Positions 6,344 to 10,440 of a DNA stretch of 10,440 bases are shown here, in pieces. The stretch comes from Planctomycetota bacterium (GTDB lineage Bacteria; Planctomycetota; UBA1135), in contig JAQBVK010000064.1 of assembly GCA_027623585.1 (NCBI GenBank), positions 1 to 10,440 on the forward strand, given 5' to 3'. Positions within the stretch are counted from its first letter, which is position 1. The number at the start of each line of letters is the position of its first letter. The position numbers and the translations under genes are program-made. The notes beneath the pieces are model-generated. The model ran no database searches. It was not told the DNA's origin and was given only the letters and a program-made list of their open reading frames with translations.

Positions 6344-7349
6344 GGGCTTCGAGGCGCTTCCCGACGCGCGACGCGCGGAGGGTTGCGCGGCAACGGTCGG
6401 CGTCTTCGACGGCGTGCACCTCGGCCACTTCGTGGTGCTGCGGCGCGTGGTCGAGCGCGCGCAAGGCTTGGGCGTGCAGCCGGTGATGGTGACCTTCGCC
6501 GGTCATCCGAAAGAGGTGCTGTTGGGTCGCGCGCCGGCGACGGTGACGAGTTTGGCGCACCGACTGTTGTTGTTCGAGCGCGCCGGGATCGCAGCGACGC
6601 TGGTGCTGGAGTTCACGGCGGAGTTGCGCGCCTTGACGGCGGAGGAGTTCGTGCGCCGCGTATTGATCGAAGGATTAGGGTTGCGCGAATTGGTGTTCGG
6701 ATTCGATTCCAAATTCGGCCGCGATCGCGGCGGCAATCCGGCGTCGTTGACGCCGCTCGCGAAGGAGCTCGGCTTCGGCATCGTCGAGGTGCCGCCGCTG
6801 CGACTCGGCGGACGCGCGGTCTCGAGCAGCGCGGTGCGCGAGGCGGTGAGTCTGGGCGATCTGCACAACGCCGCCGTCATGCTCGGCCGCCCGGTGAGCG
6901 TGCTCGGCACGGTGGTGCGCGGCGACGGACGCGGGAAATCGCTCGGCTTCCCCACCGCCAACCTCGACCTGCATCATGAGTTGCATCCGCCGGAAGGCGT
7001 CTACGCCGCCTTTGCTTTGCTCGCCGGCGTTCTGCAACCGACCGTGGTCAACATCGGCACCAAGCCGACCTTTGGCGGCGGCGAGGAGGTCGTGGAAGCG
7101 CATCTGCTCGACGGCGCCGGCGATCTCTACGGCCGCGATCTCGAGATTTTCTTCCTCGAGCGCCTGCGCGGGGAACAATCTTTCCCCAATCCTGAAGCCC
7201 TCCGCGCGCAGATCGCCGACGACGCCGCGCGCGCGCGCGCGATCACCGAGGCCGCGCCGCAACATTGGCGCATCCCCGGCACTTACCTTCCGATTGAAGG
7301 CGCGAGTCCGACGGAGTTGGATAACCTAGGGCCATGCTCGCTGAGCTGA
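6330..7349 (+). CDS. ribF: Bifunctional riboflavin kinase / FAD synthetase
   Basis: This 339-residue enzyme converts riboflavin to FMN and FMN to FAD in the cytoplasm. The N-terminal FMN adenylyltransferase domain (about 1-185) has the nucleotide-binding motif GVFDGVHLGH (24-33), the TFAGHP strand (55-60), GFDSKFGRDRGG (124-135) and SSSAVR (165-170). The C-terminal flavokinase domain (about 186-305) has GDGRGKSLGFPTANL (198-212), GVYA (223-226), NIGTKPTFGG (241-250) and the catalytic Glu in VEAHLLD (Glu256). The start is a TTG inside the end of def. No other in-frame start precedes the first motif, and MRVLRGFEAL matches usual RibF N-termini. About 30 extra residues follow the kinase domain (from TEAAPQHWRIPG), of unknown role. 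The last 16 bp overlap the next gene. Confidence 0.94.
   Translation: MRVLRGFEALPDARRAEGCAATVGVFDGVHLGHFVVLRRVVERAQGLGVQPVMVTFAGHPKEVLLGRAPATVTSLAHRLLLFERAGIAATLVLEFTAELRALTAEEFVRRVLIEGLGLRELVFGFDSKFGRDRGGNPASLTPLAKELGFGIVEVPPLRLGGRAVSSSAVREAVSLGDLHNAAVMLGRPVSVLGTVVRGDGRGKSLGFPTANLDLHHELHPPEGVYAAFALLAGVLQPTVVNIGTKPTFGGGEEVVEAHLLDGAGDLYGRDLEIFFLERLRGEQSFPNPEALRAQIADDAARARAITEAAPQHWRIPGTYLPIEGASPTELDNLGPCSLS
7226..7241. repeat. (CG)8 dinucleotide run
   Basis: Sixteen bases of strictly alternating C and G lie inside ribF and encode the Ala-Arg-Ala-Arg part of its last helix. Such tracts can adopt Z-DNA and are prone to slippage, but here codon choice in a GC-rich genome explains it. Confidence 0.6.
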
Positions 7350-8614
7350 TTCTTCTAGCGCACTGGCAAGAGTCGGCGGAAGCCGCACCGCCGCCGCCTC
7401 CGGAGATCGCGCGGCTCAAGGCGATCGAGCGGATTCTCTTCACCATTCAGGAAGAATACGCCGAAGCCGCGCTGTTCCCGGCCTTCGCGCCGGACGGCAG
7501 CCGGGCCGCCGTCGCGGTGTATTCCGTCGCCGGCCGCGCGCTGATTCTGCTGGATGGCGAGGCCACCGAGACGCACCATCAGGTCCGAATTCCTCGATTC
7601 TCCGCCGATGGCAAGCACGTTGCGTGGGCTTGGGGCGATCGCGGCAAGAAGGATCGTGATGAATGGGAACTCATGCTCGACGGCAAGCGCGTGAAGAAGG
7701 CCGACTGGATCGGCGACCCCTGCTTCGCCCCCGTCGGCGACGACTACGCGGTCTGGACCGGCAAGGACGTGACGGTGGACTCGCTCGGCGGTCACGAGGG
7801 CGGCGAGTACACCTGCAGCTGGGGCAACAAGAAGGCGGGCGGCTACACCGAGCCGCCGTGGCGCGAACCGCAGTGGAGCACCAACGGCAAGCACCTGGGA
7901 TCCCTGGCGCAGAAGCCCAGTCGCTTCATGGCGGTGGTGGACGGCAAAGAGTACGGCCCTTACGACTTCGCCTCCGGCTTCACTTGGAGTCCGGACGGCA
8001 AGATCGCGGCTTGGGCGGCGATGGAAGATTGGGGCGAAATGCGCATCTTCACGCCGAAGAAGAGCTACGGCGACGGCTATGAGTCCGTGGGCGCGCCCGC
8101 GCTCGGATCCGACGGCTCCATGGCCTACCTCGCGCGCATCCGCGGCCGCACGGCGTTGATCTTCAATGCAACCGTCGTCCCGGGCTTCTACGACGGCATG
8201 GGAACACCGTCCATCAGCCCCGACGGAAAGCGCGTGGTGGTGGCCGCAAACGACGGGGCGGAGGAGGCCTCCAGCGATTGGTATCTCGACAACGCATGGA
8301 TGGACGGCGCATTGGGCATCAACGAGGACGAGAAGGCCTTGGCCGACGCCGGCTCCAAATGCTTCATGGTGGTCGACGCCTACAAGCTCGGCGGCGATTG
8401 GTGGCGCGTGGTGCGGCCCTTCTTCTCTCCGGATTCGCAGCACGTCGCCGCCCGCGCGCGCAGCGCCGAAGGTTGGCAGGTGCTGCTCGACGAGGGCGTC
8501 GGCCCGGTCTACGACGAGGTGCACGCCCTCCGCTTCAGCGCCGACGGCAAACTCCTCGAGTTCGGGGCGCGCCGCGGCCGCGATCTGCTGTGGGTGCAAC
8601 TCCCGGTGGAGTGA
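7334..8614 (+). CDS. PD40-type beta-propeller protein of unknown function
   Basis: This 426-residue protein is built from WD40-like (PD40, TolB-type) beta-propeller repeats. About nine copies of the hallmark F/W-S-P/A-D-G-K-x-[V/A]-[A/V]-[W/V] are visible, starting near residues 51 (FAPDGSRAAVAV), 89 (FSADGKHVAWAW), 131 (FAPVGDDYAVW), 181 (WSTNGKHLG), 218 (WSPDGKIAAWAA), 257 (LGSDGSMAYLA), 294 (ISPDGKRVVVAA), 364 (FSPDSQHVAARA) and 401 (FSADGKLLEFGA). An irregular insert at about 312-345 (SSDWYLDNAWMDG...) separates two repeats. The first 17 residues are mildly hydrophobic but lack a basic end, so export is uncertain; a PPPPP stretch follows at 19-23. Nothing catalytic is recognised. The start overlaps the ribF end by 16 bp, with AGGG only 2 bases before the ATG, so coupled translation is likely. 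Why it travels with def and ribF is unknown. Confidence 0.75.
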   Translation: MLAELILLAHWQESAEAAPPPPPEIARLKAIERILFTIQEEYAEAALFPAFAPDGSRAAVAVYSVAGRALILLDGEATETHHQVRIPRFSADGKHVAWAWGDRGKKDRDEWELMLDGKRVKKADWIGDPCFAPVGDDYAVWTGKDVTVDSLGGHEGGEYTCSWGNKKAGGYTEPPWREPQWSTNGKHLGSLAQKPSRFMAVVDGKEYGPYDFASGFTWSPDGKIAAWAAMEDWGEMRIFTPKKSYGDGYESVGAPALGSDGSMAYLARIRGRTALIFNATVVPGFYDGMGTPSISPDGKRVVVAANDGAEEASSDWYLDNAWMDGALGINEDEKALADAGSKCFMVVDAYKLGGDWWRVVRPFFSPDSQHVAARARSAEGWQVLLDEGVGPVYDEVHALRFSADGKLLEFGARRGRDLLWVQLPVE

Positions 8615-8680
8615 ACGTCCGCGCCACGCTCCGCTGTAACCACTTTTATTACAAGGCTTTAGGCAGATCCTGCTGAAGAC

Positions 8681-8709
8681 TTAGCGGCATACCAACTGGT
8701 AGGTATGCT
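8681..8709 (+). promoter_or_regulatory. Possible promoter of the TetR-family gene
   Basis: TTAGCG at 8681-8686 (3 of 6 matches to a -35 box) and TATGCT at 8704-8709 (4 of 6 matches to a -10 box) are separated by 17 bp. The transcript would begin close to the ATG at 8716, making it leaderless or nearly so. The match is modest; its strength is that it coincides with the operator palindrome. Confidence 0.35.
8687..8708. promoter_or_regulatory. Palindromic operator of the TetR-family regulator
   Basis: This 22-bp palindrome reads GCATACC-a-AC-tg-GT-a-GGTATGC: nine of eleven base pairs are symmetric about a centre between 8697 and 8698. Spacing and layout (ACCnACnnGTnGGT) are typical of TetR-family sites. 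It ends 7 bp before the regulator's start codon and covers the proposed -10 box, so binding should block transcription of the regulator's own gene. Confidence 0.75.
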
Positions 8710-8715
8710 GGAGTC

Positions 8716-9315
8716 ATGCAGGCCCCCGCTGCCGTCCCGGCCACCCAGACCAAGCTTCTGGACGCGGCCGAGGAATTGATGCTGACCCGGGGCTACGGCG
8801 CCACTTCGGTGGACGCCATCTGCGCCGCCGCCGGAGTGACGAAGGGCAGTTTCTTTCATTACTTCGCCCAGAAGGAGGACCTCGGCAAGGTGCTGCTGAA
8901 GCGCTTCGCCGAGCGTCAGGGCGCTCGCTTCATGGCGGCGGCTGAGACCATCGAAGATCCGCTGGAGCGCGTGCACGCCATCATGGATTGCGGCGTGGCC
9001 AGCATGCAGGCGCCGGAGTCGAAGGGCTGCCTCGTCGGCGCTTTGGCCCAGGAGATCTGGGACACGCACCCCGAACTGCGGGAACTGTGTCACGGCACCT
9101 TCACGCAATTCACGGCTCTTTTGAGCGCCGACCTCGTCGCTGCGAAAGCACGCCACTGCCCCGACGCGGCCTTCGACGCCGCGGGCTTGGGCGATTACTT
9201 CCTCTCGGTGGCGCAGGGCTCGATGCTCCTGTTCCGCGCGGGGGGCGAGCGCGCCGCCATGGCGCGCAACCTCACCCACTTCCGCGATTACCTCCGTCTT
9301 CTCTACGGACGCTGA
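8716..9315 (+). CDS. TetR/AcrR-family transcriptional regulator
   Basis: This 199-residue cytoplasmic protein is predicted to be a homodimeric DNA-binding repressor. Its N-terminal domain (about 10-56) is a textbook TetR fold: KLLDAAEELMLTRGYGATSVDAI, then the recognition helix region AGVTKGSFFHYFAQKEDL (helix-turn-helix about 29-50). The C-terminal ligand-binding domain includes KGCLVGALAQEIWDTHPELRE at 103-123. That layout, with Cys105 in a GCL context, resembles the region of E. coli NemR around its redox-sensing Cys106. Other cysteines are at 36, 92, 125 and 148. A 22-bp palindrome lies directly upstream, implying autoregulation. The only possible Shine-Dalgarno, GGAG, is just 2 bases from the ATG, consistent with a leaderless message. 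The Cys-rich exported protein gene starts 59 bp downstream and may be its target. The inducer is unknown. Confidence 0.88.
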   Translation: MQAPAAVPATQTKLLDAAEELMLTRGYGATSVDAICAAAGVTKGSFFHYFAQKEDLGKVLLKRFAERQGARFMAAAETIEDPLERVHAIMDCGVASMQAPESKGCLVGALAQEIWDTHPELRELCHGTFTQFTALLSADLVAAKARHCPDAAFDAAGLGDYFLSVAQGSMLLFRAGGERAAMARNLTHFRDYLRLLYGR

Positions 9316-9329
9316 TCGCAGACCTTGAC

Positions 9330-9344
9330 GCCCGCTCGCCGGGC
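9330..9344 (+). other. Short hairpin after the TetR-family gene
   Basis: GCCCG (9330-9334) pairs with CGGGC (9340-9344) around CTCGC in the 59-bp gap between the regulator and the Cys-rich protein gene. No T-run follows, so termination is unlikely to be complete. It could mark partial attenuation or be chance in GC-rich DNA. Confidence 0.2.
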
Positions 9345-9374
9345 AATCCCACCCAACCGTTCAAGACACCCATC

Positions 9375-10406
9375 ATGACCAAGAATCACCTTTTGTCCGT
9401 CGCCGTCGCCTGCTTGGCGTTCAGCGGCAGCCTCTTCGCCCAGAACGAAGCCGAGTGCTCGGCTTCGAAGCAAGCGTCCTCCGGCCAGTGCGAGTTCGCG
9501 CAGCAGATGGCCGAGAACTGCCCGGTCGCCAAGAAGTGCAACGACTTGCTGACGCGCTGGGACGCGGCGGCTGAAAAGGCTGCCTCCGCCACCGAGGATC
9601 AACGTGCGGCCGTCGCCGTGCGCGTCGCCAACGTTTCGCAGAGCTGCCCGGTTGGCTCACGCATGGACAAGACCATGAGCGTGGTCCACGAAGTGGTCAG
9701 CTACGTCGGCGCCTCCTGCGAAGCCAACGCGGAGAATTGCCCGCTGTCGCAACCCGGCATGGCCGAGAAGTACCCCGAACTGGTCAACTTGGGTCAGGCC
9801 TACCAGTACACCTTCGCCAACCTGCAGCAGCTGACGGGCTACGCCTCGGGCGCTTGCTCGGGTGCGAAGTCTTGCGATGCGAAGGCCGTCACCGTGAGTG
9901 CGGAGTCGGAATGCGCGGCGATGAAGGCGGAGTGCTCGGAAAGCGTCTCGAAGGCGGAATGCTCAGAAAGCGCCGCAAAGTCGGCATGCTCTGAGAAGGC
10001 CGCTTCCTGCAGCATCAGCATGGCCGCCAAACTCGGCGCCTTGCAGGCGGAGTTCGCGACCGCGCGCACTGAACTCACGGAGCTCGGCGCGACGGAGAAG
10101 AACGCGATCCGCGTCGGCTTCAACTCGGTCGCGGCGGAGAACCCGATGATCGGCCTGATGCCGGAAACCGTGCTGGCGATCGCCGAGAGCCTCGACGCTC
10201 TGGATCACATTGATGCCATGATGATGGAAGCCGCGCAGAAGGCGCCCGAAGTCTTCGCGAACATGCCGGCCGAAATGCATCAGCAGTACCTGGTGCACAA
10301 GGCGCTGCTCAAGGAGACTCGCGGTCTCCTGACGAGCATGACCGAAGCGATGAACGCCTTCCAAGCGCCGGAGAAGGCGATCGAAGTGACGAAGGCCGGC
10401 AACTAG
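9375..10406 (+). CDS. Cys-rich exported protein of unknown function
   Basis: This 343-residue protein begins with a clear signal peptide: MTKN, a hydrophobic core, and likely cleavage after Ala22 (SLFA/Q). The predicted mature part has 14 cysteines, all in its first 190 residues: Cys28, 39, 49, 55, 91, 115, 122, 161, 167, 180, 187, 196, 205 and 212. Three sit in similar Cys-Pro-Val/Leu contexts (NCPVAKKC, SCPVGSRM, NCPLSQPGM). Residues 184-210 are three tandem nine-residue units, each with one Cys (KAECSESVS and variants). Residues 213-343 have no Cys, are predicted helical and hold clusters of Met. The even Cys number fits disulfides, but metal binding is also possible. I do not recognise the family. 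The open frame extends upstream into the TetR gene, but the ATG at 9375 gives the signal peptide. No Shine-Dalgarno is visible. Confidence 0.78.
   Translation: MTKNHLLSVAVACLAFSGSLFAQNEAECSASKQASSGQCEFAQQMAENCPVAKKCNDLLTRWDAAAEKAASATEDQRAAVAVRVANVSQSCPVGSRMDKTMSVVHEVVSYVGASCEANAENCPLSQPGMAEKYPELVNLGQAYQYTFANLQQLTGYASGACSGAKSCDAKAVTVSAESECAAMKAECSESVSKAECSESAAKSACSEKAASCSISMAAKLGALQAEFATARTELTELGATEKNAIRVGFNSVAAENPMIGLMPETVLAIAESLDALDHIDAMMMEAAQKAPEVFANMPAEMHQQYLVHKALLKETRGLLTSMTEAMNAFQAPEKAIEVTKAGN
9924..10004 (+). repeat. Three 27-bp tandem repeats in the Cys-rich gene
   Basis: Units at 9924-9950, 9951-9977 and 9978-10004 begin AAGGCGGAGTGCTC, AAGGCGGAATGCTC and AAGTCGGCATGCTC and stay in register for all 27 bases. 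They encode KAECSESVS, KAECSESAA and KSACSEKAA. The third unit is the most diverged, which suggests an old duplication followed by drift. Confidence 0.8.
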
Positions 10407-10422
10407 TTCGGAGCAACCGAAC
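10406..10422 (+). terminator. Possible hairpin after the Cys-rich gene
   Basis: GTTCGG at 10406-10411 pairs with CCGAAC at 10417-10422 around a 5-base loop (AGCAA), starting at the last base of the stop codon. A very GC-rich stretch follows and runs off the window, so a larger terminator may be cut by the edge. Confidence 0.3.
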
Positions 10423-10440
10423 GCACCGAGCGGGCCGGGG

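Noticed and set aside
7355..8599. Long open frame of about 414 codons on the minus strand
   Set aside because: It is antisense to the PD40 propeller gene, which has clear repeats; the mirror frame shows no recognisable motif.
9325..9330. TTGACG as a -35 box for the Cys-rich gene
   Set aside because: It matches 5 of 6 bases, but no -10-like hexamer lies at 15-19 bp spacing.
8988..9374. Extended N-terminus of the Cys-rich protein
   Set aside because: The extension reads through the TetR gene in another frame, is Arg-rich and low complexity, and would bury a clear signal peptide starting at 9375.
1..10440. tRNA or rRNA genes, insertion sequences, integrases, CRISPR arrays, toxin-antitoxin pairs
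   Set aside because: I found no cloverleaf, terminal inverted repeats with a transposase, or regularly spaced repeats with unique spacers. The genes look like ordinary chromosomal content.

Overview
The window is a GC-rich bacterial chromosome segment holding ten protein-coding genes, the first cut by the window edge. I see no RNA genes, insertion sequences, phage genes or CRISPR array. The best guess for the host is Planctomycetota or a close relative. The reasons are two adjacent membrane-anchored alpha/alpha-toroid (prenyltransferase/squalene-cyclase-repeat) proteins of a kind abundant in that phylum, a PD40 beta-propeller protein, a Cys-rich exported protein, and several starts without a clear Shine-Dalgarno. 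This is an inference from gene content; no taxonomic marker settles it.

Left part (1-4748, + strand): the 3' end of mfd is followed after 15 bp by a SurA-like exported chaperone with a degenerate parvulin domain. Two tandem paralogues follow (1548-3125 and 3225-4748). Each has a short cytoplasmic N-terminus, one membrane helix carrying a TonB-like SxxxH motif, a Pro-rich linker and a large toroid domain. A strong 14-bp hairpin separates them. They are the most unusual feature of the window, because they look like TonB anchors in which the receptor-binding domain has been replaced by a terpene-cyclase-like fold.

Middle part (4780-8614): the minus-strand pair TPR protein > rpsT converges on the second toroid gene and diverges from a + strand unit def > ribF > PD40 propeller. 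Within that unit neighbouring genes overlap by 14 and 16 bp, which suggests translational coupling. def (formyl removal from nascent proteins) and ribF (FMN/FAD synthesis) are housekeeping genes, and rpsT has its own plausible promoter.

Right part (8615-10440, + strand): a TetR-family regulator has a near-perfect 22-bp palindrome ending 7 bp before its start codon, indicating autoregulation and possibly a leaderless mRNA. It is followed after 59 bp by an exported protein with 14 cysteines in its predicted mature form, including a 27-bp tandem repeat that places a Cys every nine residues. The regulator carries a Cys in a GCL context resembling the redox-sensing Cys of NemR, so a thiol- or electrophile-responsive pair is a reasonable but unproven reading.
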